From: Lachnospiraceae bacterium
Lineage (GTDB): Bacteria > Bacillota > Clostridia > Lachnospirales > Lachnospiraceae
DNA: 64,000 nucleotides
Reading direction: 5' to 3'
Assembly: GCA_021153185.1 (NCBI GenBank)
Contig: JAGKTY010000002.1
Span: forward strand, 61,522 to 125,521
Shown here: positions 36,497-45,010 of the stretch, one piece after another
How positions within the stretch are numbered: the first letter of the stretch is position 1
How the letters are laid out: each line of letters begins with the position of its first letter
The notes under the pieces: model-generated
The model's input: the letters and a program-made list of their open reading frames with translations, nothing else
Database searches by the model: none
Told to the model about the DNA's origin: nothing
Made by a program: the position numbers and the translations under genes

Positions 36497-37207
36497 ATGG
36501 CAATGTTAGAAGTAAAAGATCTCCATGTACATTATGGTATGATCGAAGCGCTTAAGGGCGTTAGTTTTGAAGTCAATAAAGGGGAAGTCATTGCATTAAT
36601 CGGTGCCAACGGTGCCGGTAAGACAACAACGCTTCATACGATTACGGGTTTGATTTCTCCGACAAGCGGAACGGTTACGTTTGAGGGAAAAGAAATTTCC
36701 AAGATGCCGGCACACAAAATCGTATCGCTCGGTATGGCACATGTTCCGGAAGGAAGACGTGTGTTTGCGCAGCTTTCAGTTTATGACAACCTTTTGATGG
36801 GTGCATATACGCGCAAAGACAAAGAAGAAATTGAAAATACATTGCAGGTTGTTTACGACCGTTTTCCAAGACTACTCGAGCGTAAAAACCAGCTTGCAGG
36901 AACGTTATCGGGCGGCGAACAGCAGATGCTTGCAATGGGCAGGGCGCTGATGAGCCATCCGAGCATTATTGTGATGGATGAGCCGTCTATGGGACTCAGC
37001 CCGATTTTTGTAAACGAGATTTTTGATATTATCAAAGAAGTGAGCAAAAGTGGAACAACCGTCCTTTTGGTGGAACAAAATGCCAAAAAAGCACTTTCCA
37101 TTGCTGACCGTGCATATGTACTTGAGACAGGAACAATCAGTCTTTCCGGTCCGGCTAAGGAGCTCATGAATGATGAGGCAGTGAAAAAGGCATACCTTGG
37201 AGAGTAA
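36497..37207 (+). CDS. livF: Branched-chain amino acid ABC transporter ATPase LivF
   Basis: 236 residues. It begins MAMLEVKDLHVHYG, close to the start of LivG. Walker A GANGAGKTT is near 35, the signature LSGGEQQMLAMGRALM near 135 and Walker B IIVMDEPSMGLSP near 155. The ATG at 36497 has GGAGG eleven bases upstream and parallels livG; a TTG at 36491 in the same frame is unlikely. Confidence 0.96.
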   Translation: MAMLEVKDLHVHYGMIEALKGVSFEVNKGEVIALIGANGAGKTTTLHTITGLISPTSGTVTFEGKEISKMPAHKIVSLGMAHVPEGRRVFAQLSVYDNLLMGAYTRKDKEEIENTLQVVYDRFPRLLERKNQLAGTLSGGEQQMLAMGRALMSHPSIIVMDEPSMGLSPIFVNEIFDIIKEVSKSGTTVLLVEQNAKKALSIADRAYVLETGTISLSGPAKELMNDEAVKKAYLGE

Positions 37208-37225
37208 TGACAAAGGGGGAGTTTT

Positions 37226-37852
37226 ATGGGTAATATTATTGTTACAATCGCAAGACAATATGGTAGCGGCGGAAAAACAATCGGTGGGATGCTTGCAAAA
37301 CAAATGGGTGTGAACTGTTATGACAGGGAGCTCATGCGTATGGCTTCCGATGAAAGCGGAATCGCAGAAGGAATGTTTGGCCAGGCAGATGAACGACTCA
37401 AAAAAAGCCCGATTTTCCGTATTACCAAAAATATTTACAAAGGACAACTCATTCCACCGGAGAGTGATGAGTTTACAAGCAATGATAACTTGTTCAATTA
37501 TCAGGCGAAGGTCATCAGACAGCTTGCGGAAGAAGAGAGCTGTGTCATTATCGGACGCTGTGCGGATTATGTTCTTTCAGACAACGAATTTGCCGTTCGT
37601 GTATTCATTCACGCAAACAAGGACTACTGTCTGAAACGTGCAAAAGAACGCCTTGGATATGATTCGGAAAAGGATGTTCAGAAGTTTATCGATAAGACAG
37701 ATAAATATCGGGCAGATTATTACAACTACTATACAGGACATGAGTGGAGCGATGCAAGAAATTATGATTTGTGTCTCGATTCCTCAAAGCTCGGGGATGA
37801 AGGATGCGTCAATGAAATTTTATCATACATTCGCAATCGTTTTCATCAGTAG
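37226..37852 (+). CDS. Cytidylate-kinase-like protein
   Basis: 208 residues of the Cytidylate_kin2 family: P-loop region ARQYGSGGKTIGGMLAKQMG near residue 9, then YDRELMR and the lid-like RAKERLGYDSEKD. Many Clostridia carry such genes beside transporters; the substrate is not established. True cmk is present at 51.7 kb, so this one is unlikely to be the main CMP kinase. It is 18 nt behind livF and ends at a terminator, so it belongs to the liv operon. Confidence 0.85.
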   Translation: MGNIIVTIARQYGSGGKTIGGMLAKQMGVNCYDRELMRMASDESGIAEGMFGQADERLKKSPIFRITKNIYKGQLIPPESDEFTSNDNLFNYQAKVIRQLAEEESCVIIGRCADYVLSDNEFAVRVFIHANKDYCLKRAKERLGYDSEKDVQKFIDKTDKYRADYYNYYTGHEWSDARNYDLCLDSSKLGDEGCVNEILSYIRNRFHQ

Positions 37853-37857
37853 GAAAC

Positions 37858-37889
37858 AAAAGTCTCCGGCAGTGCCGGAGACTTTCTTG
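37858..37889 (+). terminator. Intrinsic terminator of the liv operon
   Basis: AAAGTCTCCGGC (37859-37870) pairs with GCCGGAGACTTT (37874-37885), loop AGT, followed by a short T-rich tail. Confidence 0.88.
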
Positions 37890-37980
37890 CAATATGCCAT
37901 CAGTGTACCAAAATGGATGAATGGAATGTCACAGACACTTTTCGCATATAGTTACAAAAATGGCTTGATTGGGTAATAAA

Positions 37981-39189
37981 ATGAATAAACGAATGACGCT
38001 CTCTAAAAAGCATGCAGGGCTTCTTTCCAGGCTTTTTGCCGGGCTGCTTGCTTTTTTGATTTGTATAACTGCCTTGGCATACACCCCATTTTATGCGCAG
38101 GAACAAACTGAGCTGGTAAATGCTGCCAGTGCGGTTTTGATGGAAGCCTCTACCGGAAAAATTGTGATGGCAAAGGATGAAAATGCAGAGCGGAGTCCGG
38201 CCAGCATTACGAAGATTATGACAATGCTTCTTACGTTTGAAGCACTTGAAAAGGGACAAATCCATCTCGACGACGAAGTTTGTACGAGCGCGTATGCGCA
38301 GTCAATGGGCGGCTCGCAGGTCTTTTTGGAGGAGGGAGAACTGCAGAGTGTTGAGACGCTCCTAAAATGTGTTGCGATTGCGAGCGGAAACGATGCAGCG
38401 GTTGCGCTTGCAGAGCATGTCGCGGGAAGCGAAAAGGCCTTTGTTGCGCTGATGAACCAAAATGCGCAGAAGCTTGGAATGACACACACCCATTTTGAAG
38501 ATTGCTGCGGTCTTTCGGATGATGACAATCATTATACAAGTGCGCTTGATGTAGCTGTGATGTCAAGGGAACTGATTACGAAATATCCGCAAGTATTTGA
38601 CTATACCAAAATCTGGATGGAAGATATGAAGCATGTGCACAGACAGGGTGAAAGTACCTTTACCTTATCAAGCACGAATAAACTGTTAAAACAGTATCCG
38701 TACACGACCGGTCTGAAAACAGGTTCAACGAGCAAAGCGGGGTACTGTTTTTCCGCAACGGCAAATAAAGATGGCATGGAGTTAATCGCCGTGGTAATGG
38801 GGGCACCGGATCCGAAAACGAGATTTTCCACGGCGCAGGACTTATTGTGCTACGGATACAGTGTCTGTAAGCTTTATGAAGACAATAACAAGGGAAAGGT
38901 AAACAAAATCCCGGTGGAAGGTGCGATAGAGGATTCCTTTTTGGTGACATGTAACGAGTCGTTCCGATATGTTGATGTGACAGGTGCCGATTTTTCCAAT
39001 GTCAAAAAACAGTATTTGTACAATGAAGATTTGACGGCGCCGATTCGCAAGGGAGAGACGGTCGGAAAAATTGTGTACAGCCTTGATGGCAAACAAATCG
39101 GGGAAGTGCCGGTTGTGTCAAAGGAGCAGGTGAAAAAAGCAACCATAAAGGACTATATGAAAAAAGTGGTTTTGCGTTATATAATATGA
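37981..39189 (+). CDS. dacF: D-alanyl-D-alanine carboxypeptidase (DacF/PBP5-type)
   Basis: Signal peptide (about residues 15-38), then the S11 peptidase domain with all three motifs: SITK (Ser 75, Lys 78), SGN near 135 and KTG in GLKTGSTSKAGYC near 240. A C-terminal beta domain follows. It removes the terminal D-Ala from peptidoglycan stem peptides outside the membrane. The ATG at 37981 is used; a TTG at 37969 in frame is possible. No strong ribosome-binding site is visible. The symbol is chosen by similarity and could equally be dacA. Confidence 0.9.
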   Translation: MNKRMTLSKKHAGLLSRLFAGLLAFLICITALAYTPFYAQEQTELVNAASAVLMEASTGKIVMAKDENAERSPASITKIMTMLLTFEALEKGQIHLDDEVCTSAYAQSMGGSQVFLEEGELQSVETLLKCVAIASGNDAAVALAEHVAGSEKAFVALMNQNAQKLGMTHTHFEDCCGLSDDDNHYTSALDVAVMSRELITKYPQVFDYTKIWMEDMKHVHRQGESTFTLSSTNKLLKQYPYTTGLKTGSTSKAGYCFSATANKDGMELIAVVMGAPDPKTRFSTAQDLLCYGYSVCKLYEDNNKGKVNKIPVEGAIEDSFLVTCNESFRYVDVTGADFSNVKKQYLYNEDLTAPIRKGETVGKIVYSLDGKQIGEVPVVSKEQVKKATIKDYMKKVVLRYII

Positions 39190-39219
39190 TACACTTAGAA
39201 AAAAACGAGGAGAGTCGAA

Positions 39220-40077
39220 TTGAAAATCGCAGTATGCCTAATCGGTATTTTGATATTGCTTTGCATCATCATATTGGTGATAGATTCGGGCCGCTTTGTT
39301 GTGCGGCGTTATTCATTGACGAGTGATAAAATCCATAAACCGGTGACGTTTGTGTTTGTGTCTGATTTGCACGGGAAATCGTACGGCAGGGATAATCAAA
39401 AGCTATTTGACGCAATCGATGCGGTGCGCCCTGATTTTGTGTTGTGTGGCGGAGATATACCGACAGCACATCCGGGCGCAAGCCTTTCGGTTGCAACTGC
39501 CTTTATGCAGAAATTGTGCGCGAACTATAAAGTTTATTATGCCAATGGAAATCATGAGTATCGTATGCGGATTTATCCGGACAAGTATGAAGGAATGCAT
39601 GAGACCTATGAAAAGGCAACAAAGCATCCAAATCATATCAGGCTCATCAATGAAAGCGTGAGCGTGAATCCGGATATTGTGGTGCACGGCTTGGAACTGG
39701 AACGGAAGTACTATAGAAGGATTCACAAGGTTACGCCTGAGCCTTCCCATATCCGGTCGTTGTTTAAAGGAGAGATTGCCGGAGCGGATTGTTTTCATAT
39801 TTTGCTTGCACACAATCCGGATTATTTTGCATCCTATGCAGCCTGTGGCTGTGATTTGGTCCTTTCCGGACACTTGCATGGCGGGGTGGCGAGACTGCCG
39901 CTTCTTGGCGGCATTATTTCACCGTCGCTTCAGTTGTTTCCAAAGTACGACGGAGGCATGTTTGTGCGCGGGGATACAACCATGATTGTGAGCAGGGGAC
40001 TTGGCATGCATACGATTCCGCTGCGTTTTTTAAATCCGGGTGAACTACTTGCTGTCACGCTGATGCCCAAACAGTGA
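39220..40077 (+). CDS. Membrane-anchored metallophosphoesterase (YkuE/YaeI type)
   Basis: 285 residues. An N-terminal membrane anchor (about 3-22) is followed by a calcineurin-like phosphoesterase domain with VSDLHG, CGGDIP, NGNHEYR, and the metal-binding GHLHGG near the end. The start is TTG at 39220 with AGGAG seven bases upstream; no ATG fits. The homologues YkuE and YaeI act on membrane-associated substrates (lipid A precursors for YaeI), which cannot be assumed here. The 130 bp that follow hold a possible promoter for scpA. Confidence 0.88.
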   Translation: MKIAVCLIGILILLCIIILVIDSGRFVVRRYSLTSDKIHKPVTFVFVSDLHGKSYGRDNQKLFDAIDAVRPDFVLCGGDIPTAHPGASLSVATAFMQKLCANYKVYYANGNHEYRMRIYPDKYEGMHETYEKATKHPNHIRLINESVSVNPDIVVHGLELERKYYRRIHKVTPEPSHIRSLFKGEIAGADCFHILLAHNPDYFASYAACGCDLVLSGHLHGGVARLPLLGGIISPSLQLFPKYDGGMFVRGDTTMIVSRGLGMHTIPLRFLNPGELLAVTLMPKQ

Positions 40078-40144
40078 CAGACCAAAGAGTGCGTCCCATG
40101 GAATCGTCTAAAGTTGTCGGATTCTACAATAAATTGAAATGGGC

Positions 40145-40173
40145 TTGATTTTAACCACAAGATGTTGTATGCT
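40145..40173 (+). promoter_or_regulatory. Candidate promoter of scpA
   Basis: TTGATT (40145-40150), a 17 bp spacer and TATGCT (40168-40173), 35 bp before the scpA start. Confidence 0.45.
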
Positions 40174-40207
40174 AAATGAGCGCGATACTGCGCAGAGAGG
40201 TATCCAT

Positions 40208-40993
40208 ATGGCACTTGAGGTGAAATTACAGGTGTTTGAAGGTCCGCTGGATTTATTGCTTCACCTGATCGAAAAAAATAAAGTTGATATTTATGACATC
40301 CCGATTGTGGAGATTACAGAACAGTATCTTGCTTATATCCGTACACTCGAAACGGAAGATATGAATATTATGAGCGAGTTTCTCGTGATGGCAGCAACGC
40401 TTCTTGACATCAAATGCAAAATGCTTCTTCCGAAAGAAGTGGATGAAGAGGGCGAAGAGATTGACCCGAGGGAAGAGCTTGTGCAGAAGCTGCTTGAATA
40501 CAAGATGTACAAATATATGTCTTATGAGCTCAAGGACCGTCAGGTAGATGCACAGCGCGTGTACTTTAAGGAGACGACGATGCCAAAGGAGGTACTTGCG
40601 TACAAGCCGCCGATTGATTATGAGGAGCTTGTCGGGGAGATGGATTTGTCCAAGCTTCATGAGATTTTTAAGAGTATCGTCAGACGCCAAAGTGACAAAA
40701 TCGACCCAATCCGTTCCAAATTCGGTCAAATTGTCAAAGAAGAGGTCGATATGGAGGCAAAGCAAAGCTATATCGCCAAGTATATTTTGGGTCATAAGAC
40801 GACGAGCTTTCGGGCGCTGCTTGAACGGCAGAACAGCAAAGCGGAAGTGATTGTGACATTTTTGGTTATTTTGGAATTTATCAAAATCGGCCGTATTTGT
40901 ATTCAGCAGGACCATACGTTTGATGATATTACGATTACAGCCAATGAAAATAATGCATCCTGGAATGATGCGGTTATGGTGACCGCCGGTTAG
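40208..40993 (+). CDS. scpA: Segregation and condensation protein A
   Basis: The kleisin of the bacterial SMC condensin. The N-terminus LQVFEGPLDLLLHLIEKNKVDIYDI is diagnostic, and the C-terminal winged helix ends the 261-residue protein. The ATG at 40208 has GAGAGG upstream and gives the normal family start; upstream in-frame codons (from 40139) cover the candidate promoter. scpB follows after 10 nt. Confidence 0.95.
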   Translation: MALEVKLQVFEGPLDLLLHLIEKNKVDIYDIPIVEITEQYLAYIRTLETEDMNIMSEFLVMAATLLDIKCKMLLPKEVDEEGEEIDPREELVQKLLEYKMYKYMSYELKDRQVDAQRVYFKETTMPKEVLAYKPPIDYEELVGEMDLSKLHEIFKSIVRRQSDKIDPIRSKFGQIVKEEVDMEAKQSYIAKYILGHKTTSFRALLERQNSKAEVIVTFLVILEFIKIGRICIQQDHTFDDITITANENNASWNDAVMVTAG

Positions 40994-41003
40994 GGAGGAT
41001 ACT

Positions 41004-41576
41004 TTGGAAAAGAACGAGCAAAAACAGATTGTGGAGGCAATCCTTTTTACGATGGGAGAAGCAGTGGAAATCAGCCGGCTTGCTGATGTGCTTGAGACAG
41101 GCGTAAAAACGGTGCGCACACTGATTTCAGAACTAAAAGATGAGTATGATAGTACAAACCGCGGATTTACGCTTATGGAACTTGAAGATTCCGTACAGCT
41201 TTGTACCAAGGCAGAGATGTATGAGTGGTTAATCAAAATCTGTAAAACGCCGCGGAAGATGACGCTGACGGATACGGTGCTGGAAACGCTTTCCATCGTT
41301 GCATACAAACAGCCTGTTACCAAATCCGAAATAGAAAAGATACGTGGGGTCAGCTGTGAGCATGCGGTTAATAAGCTGCTTGAATATGATTTGATTACGG
41401 AGGTCGGCCGGCTCGATGCACCGGGAAGACCGCTTTTATTTGGTACGACGGAGCAGTTCCTTAGAAGCTTTGGCGTAGGCAGTGTGGACGAGCTGCCGGA
41501 AATGAATCCGGAGCGCATCGAAGAGTTCAGACATCAGGCAGAAGAGGAAGTACAACAGATTCAATTGAATGTATAA
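41004..41576 (+). CDS. scpB: Segregation and condensation protein B
   Basis: 190 residues with two winged-helix domains (ILFTMGEAVEISRLADVL; LSIVAYKQPVTKSEIEKIRG; LITEVGRLDAPGRPLLFGTT). It bridges ScpA and SMC in chromosome condensation. The start is TTG with GGGAGG five bases upstream. It ends just before the zinc-ribbon gene. Confidence 0.95.
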   Translation: MEKNEQKQIVEAILFTMGEAVEISRLADVLETGVKTVRTLISELKDEYDSTNRGFTLMELEDSVQLCTKAEMYEWLIKICKTPRKMTLTDTVLETLSIVAYKQPVTKSEIEKIRGVSCEHAVNKLLEYDLITEVGRLDAPGRPLLFGTTEQFLRSFGVGSVDELPEMNPERIEEFRHQAEEEVQQIQLNV

Positions 41577-41604
41577 TGGACAACGGGAAAAGGAGGTAAC
41601 AAAA

Positions 41605-42138
41605 GTGGGGATTTTAAATGATTTGGGACAAAAAGGCGCAGAGCTTACGAGAAAGGCAAAGGATGCGACTGACATCGCAAGCATGAGTGCAAGTGTCGGC
41701 AAGATGAACAAACAGCTTGGTGAGCTGTACTTAGCGCTTGGAAAGAAGTATTACGAAGAGCATTCGGGCGACTATTTGCCACCAAGCGATTATGTTGCGC
41801 TTTTTACGGAAATTGAACGTCTGCAAAAGGAGATTGCCCGCGCCAATCAGTATATTGCTGAGATGAAAATGAAAAATGCCATCTACGGCGGCACCGGCAC
41901 CAAAATCTGTGCGAATTGCGGAAAGGTTCTGGAGGCAACTGCCAGATTCTGTACACAGTGCGGCAGTGATGTGAGCGCGCAGGATGCGGTACAGGCGCAC
42001 GAGGTTACGGTTACGAAAAATGAAAACCCGGATTTTTCTGCGATGGTGACAAAACGGGAACAGAATGTGAATTTCCTTGGGAACAAATTGGAAGACCTCG
42101 AAAATGAATTAAAGCAGGACAACTTAAACAACGAATAG
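41605..42138 (+). CDS. Zinc-ribbon protein of unknown function
   Basis: 177 residues. The first part is helical (LGQKGAELTRKAKDATDIA) and likely coiled coil through about residue 80. A zinc ribbon with CANC and CTQC pairs is near 95-120, and a helical tail follows. The GTG at 41605 has AGGAGG seven bases upstream; an in-frame ATG at 41569 inside scpB lacks one. It ends the scpAB transcript. Function not recognised. Confidence 0.85.
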   Translation: MGILNDLGQKGAELTRKAKDATDIASMSASVGKMNKQLGELYLALGKKYYEEHSGDYLPPSDYVALFTEIERLQKEIARANQYIAEMKMKNAIYGGTGTKICANCGKVLEATARFCTQCGSDVSAQDAVQAHEVTVTKNENPDFSAMVTKREQNVNFLGNKLEDLENELKQDNLNNE

Positions 42139-42144
42139 GTTATC

Positions 42145-42185
42145 ATACCGAAGCATATTTTGTGAAAAAGTGCTTCGGTATTTTT
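42145..42185 (+). terminator. Intrinsic terminator after the zinc-ribbon gene
   Basis: ATACCGAAGCA (42145-42155) pairs with TGCTTCGGTAT (42171-42181), followed by TTTT. It covers a GTG (42162) in frame with the next gene, arguing for a later start there. Confidence 0.85.
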
Positions 42186-43409
42186 ATGCTTCAAAAAATT
42201 GGTATGTTGCGATTTTTAATCGTGCTCTGTAGTGGGATTTTGCTTTTCCATACCCCGGTCTGTGCCAAGTCGTATACGCTAGGCAGCGTGCAGGAAGTGG
42301 CGGATGAAAAGAAACAGCCGCTTACGCTGACTGCAAAAGCCGCGGTCTTGATGGATGGGGAAAACGGGAGAATTTTGTATGCAAAATGTGCAGATGAGGT
42401 GATGGCAAATGCCTCTACTACAAAGATATTAACTGCGATTGTCGTGCTTGAACATTGCGACCTGCGCGAGAAGGTGTGCGTATCAAAGCATGCAGCCGCA
42501 AGGCCGAAGGTGAGACTCGGAATCAGGGAGGGAGAGCAATACTATGTAGAAGATTTGCTCTACGCAATGCTGCTTAAGTCCTGCAACGACTGCGCAAGTG
42601 CGCTTGCGGAGCATGTCGCCGGAAGTGAGGAGGCTTTCTCAAAGCTGCTCAATGAAAAAGCGGACGCAATCGGCTGCAGACAAACATTTTTTATTACACC
42701 AAACGGTCTCGATGCAAAGAAGGACGGAAAAATACATGGAACGAGTGCAAAAGATCTTGCGCTGATGACGAGGTACGCACTTTCAAATGAAACATTTTGC
42801 GACATCATTCGAACGCGTTCCCATACCTTTTCGGATGTGGCAGGGAAACGGACGCATACCGTCTCAAATACGAACCGATTTCTTCAGATGGATGAGGATG
42901 CCATTGGTGTAAAAACCGGATATACTTCACAGGCTGGTTATTGCTTTGTCGGTGCCTGCCGGTCCAAGGAGCGGCTGTTCATTTCTGTCGTCTTAGGAAG
43001 CGGCTGGCCGCCACACAAAAATGAAAAATGGAATGACACCCAAAAACTGATGTCCTACGGAAAGGAGCAGTTTACGATGCGGGAATTGTATCAGGAGCTT
43101 CATCTGAAACCGTTTGCTGTCATGGATGGCGTTGTCAGCGAAGTACCAATTTGTCAATCGAAAAAATCAATGAGGCTCCTTTTGTCTGATGAAGATGACG
43201 TGACACGGAAAGTGACATATTTTGCGGAGCATGATGCGCCCGTTTTGAAAGGACAGGTCGTTGGAAAGGTGTCGTACTATGTAAATGACATTTTGTATGA
43301 TGAGACAGAGCTTTACACGCTCTTAGCCAGTGAGAAATATGATTATTTCTATTGCCTCAAAAAGGTAATTGCAAACTATCTTATGACAAATGAAATGGAG
43401 AACGGATAG
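42186..43409 (+). CDS. D-alanyl-D-alanine carboxypeptidase, second copy (DacB/PBP5-type)
   Basis: An S11 peptidase of 407 residues with signal peptide (about 8-27) and the motifs STTK (Ser 77, Lys 80), SCN near 130 and KTG in GVKTGYTSQAGYC near 245. The C-terminal domain and a short basic end follow. It is a paralogue of the gene at 38 kb. Start: ATG at 42186 or 42204; the GTG at 42162 lies within a terminator. No good ribosome-binding site is visible for any of them. It may act in sporulation cortex formation, by analogy with DacB/DacF; not shown by the sequence. Confidence 0.88.
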   Translation: MLQKIGMLRFLIVLCSGILLFHTPVCAKSYTLGSVQEVADEKKQPLTLTAKAAVLMDGENGRILYAKCADEVMANASTTKILTAIVVLEHCDLREKVCVSKHAAARPKVRLGIREGEQYYVEDLLYAMLLKSCNDCASALAEHVAGSEEAFSKLLNEKADAIGCRQTFFITPNGLDAKKDGKIHGTSAKDLALMTRYALSNETFCDIIRTRSHTFSDVAGKRTHTVSNTNRFLQMDEDAIGVKTGYTSQAGYCFVGACRSKERLFISVVLGSGWPPHKNEKWNDTQKLMSYGKEQFTMRELYQELHLKPFAVMDGVVSEVPICQSKKSMRLLLSDEDDVTRKVTYFAEHDAPVLKGQVVGKVSYYVNDILYDETELYTLLASEKYDYFYCLKKVIANYLMTNEMENG

Positions 43410-43444
43410 CGTAAAAATTCTATTAAATTTCGATAAATAAATGC

Positions 43445-43473
43445 TAGTCTTTTGGGAAAGTGTATGATATACT
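43445..43473 (+). promoter_or_regulatory. Extended -10 promoter of the decarboxylase cluster
   Basis: TGATATACT (43465-43473) is an extended -10 element; the -35 position 17 bp upstream (TAGTCT) is weak. The leader would be about 80 nt and holds a short Leu/Ile-rich ORF. Confidence 0.55.
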
Positions 43474-43512
43474 TTGAATGATGCATTGTGCCCGGAGGAA
43501 GAAGAGGGGGCG

Positions 43513-43569
43513 ATGCGCAAATCGTTATTATTTTTAATTATAATAAATGGAGGTCTGAAAAATGAGTAA
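43513..43569 (+). CDS. Possible leader peptide overlapping the carboxyltransferase start
   Basis: An 18-codon ORF encoding MRKSLLFLIIINGGLKNE. It overlaps the start of the next gene by 8 nt. Purine-rich sequence precedes it (GGAGG at 43494-43498, GAGGGGG at 43504-43510). Seven consecutive hydrophobic codons are Leu, Phe or Ile. It may be coincidental; the short length gives little statistical support. Confidence 0.3.
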   Translation: MRKSLLFLIIINGGLKNE

Positions 43570-44992
43570 TTCTTCACAGGCGAGTCAAAGAATTGCAGCT
43601 TTACTCGACGAAAACAGTTTCGTTGAGATCGGCGCTATGGTAACAGCCAGAGCAACTGATTTCAATATGAAACCAAACGAGACTCCTTCTGACGGTGTTG
43701 TAACCGGTTACGGAGTCATTGACGGTAATCTTGTGTATGTTTACAGCCAGGATGCATCAGTAATGAATGGTTCTGTAGGCGAGATGCATGCAAAGAAGAT
43801 TGCAAACCTCTATGATCTTGCTCTTAAGACAGGAGCACCGGTAATCGGATTAATCGATTCAGCCGGACTCAGATTACAGGAGGCTACAGATGCATTAAAT
43901 GCATTTGGCGAAATCTATATGAAGCAGACACTTGCTTCAGGTGTGATTCCACAGATTACAGCCGTATTTGGTAACTGCGGTGGTGGACTTGCTTTAATTC
44001 CAACATTGACTGACTTTACGTTTATGGAAGGCAAAAAAGCCAAATTATTCGTAAATTCACCAAATGCCCTTGCAGGAAACTACGCAGAGAAATGTGATAC
44101 AGCAGCTGCCCAGTTCCAGGCAAGTGAGGCAGGTATTGTTGATGTTGTTGCTGACGAGGCAGAAATCCTTGCAGGTATTCGCGAGCTTGTATGCATGCTT
44201 CCTGCAAACAATGAAGAAGATTTATCATATGTTGAATGTACAGACGATTTGAATCGTGCAAGCGACGTCATCGCCAACTGTGTTGGAGATACAAGCATCG
44301 CACTTTCTGAAATCGCTGATGACAATGTATTCTTTGAAATCAAAGCTGACTATGCTAAGAGCATGGTAACAGGCTTTATCAAATTGAACGGTAACACAGT
44401 AGGATGTGTTGCAAACCGTAGCGAAATCGTAGGAGAAGACGGAAAGGTAGCAGAAAAATTTGATGTTGCACTTTCACCTGCAGGCTGTGAGAAAGCAGCA
44501 GATTTCGTGAACTTCTGTGATGCGTTTGGCATTCCTGTTCTTACATTGACCAATGTTGCAGGGTATACAGCATGCACATGTTGTGAGAAGAAGATTGCAA
44601 AAGCTGCCGCAAAGCTTACATATGCATTTGCAAATGCAACAGTTCCAAAAGTAAACGTTGTAATTGGCAAAGCACTTGGCAGCGCTTATACAGTTATGAA
44701 CTCAAAAGCACTTGGCTGTGATATCACAATGGCTTGGGAAAACGCTGAGATCGGAGCGATGGATGCAAAGAGCGCAGCAATGGTTATGTATGATGGACAA
44801 GGCTCTGACGTGATTGCAGAAAAGACAAAAGAGTATGCAGCACTTCAGACATCAGCAGTTTCAGCAGCTAAGAGAGGCTATGTTGACCAGATTATTGCAG
44901 CAGCCGATACAAGAAAATATGTAATCGGTGCGTTTGAGATGCTCTTCACAAAAAGAGAGGATCGTCCAGCGAAAAAACACGGAACAGTCTAA
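43562..44992 (+). CDS. mmdA: Acyl-CoA carboxyltransferase subunit (methylmalonyl-CoA decarboxylase alpha / transcarboxylase 12S type)
   Basis: 476 residues with the two crotonase-like halves of biotin-dependent carboxyltransferases (GLIDSAGLRLQEATDALN in the first half and VVIGKALGSAYTVMNS in the second). It moves a carboxyl group between an acyl-CoA, such as methylmalonyl-CoA, and biotin on the carrier encoded downstream. It is a little shorter than classic MmdA. GGAGG precedes the start. It heads the cluster with OadG-like, biotin carrier, OadB and OadA-like proteins. Confidence 0.88.
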   Translation: MSNSSQASQRIAALLDENSFVEIGAMVTARATDFNMKPNETPSDGVVTGYGVIDGNLVYVYSQDASVMNGSVGEMHAKKIANLYDLALKTGAPVIGLIDSAGLRLQEATDALNAFGEIYMKQTLASGVIPQITAVFGNCGGGLALIPTLTDFTFMEGKKAKLFVNSPNALAGNYAEKCDTAAAQFQASEAGIVDVVADEAEILAGIRELVCMLPANNEEDLSYVECTDDLNRASDVIANCVGDTSIALSEIADDNVFFEIKADYAKSMVTGFIKLNGNTVGCVANRSEIVGEDGKVAEKFDVALSPAGCEKAADFVNFCDAFGIPVLTLTNVAGYTACTCCEKKIAKAAAKLTYAFANATVPKVNVVIGKALGSAYTVMNSKALGCDITMAWENAEIGAMDAKSAAMVMYDGQGSDVIAEKTKEYAALQTSAVSAAKRGYVDQIIAAADTRKYVIGAFEMLFTKREDRPAKKHGTV

Positions 44993-45010
44993 GAAAGGGT
45001 GATACTTAAT

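Noticed and set aside
40253..41518. 421-codon open frame on the minus strand opposite scpA and scpB
   Set aside because: It is antisense to two clear, conserved genes, lacks a ribosome-binding site, and its translation is rich in Ser/Ile/Phe without motifs.
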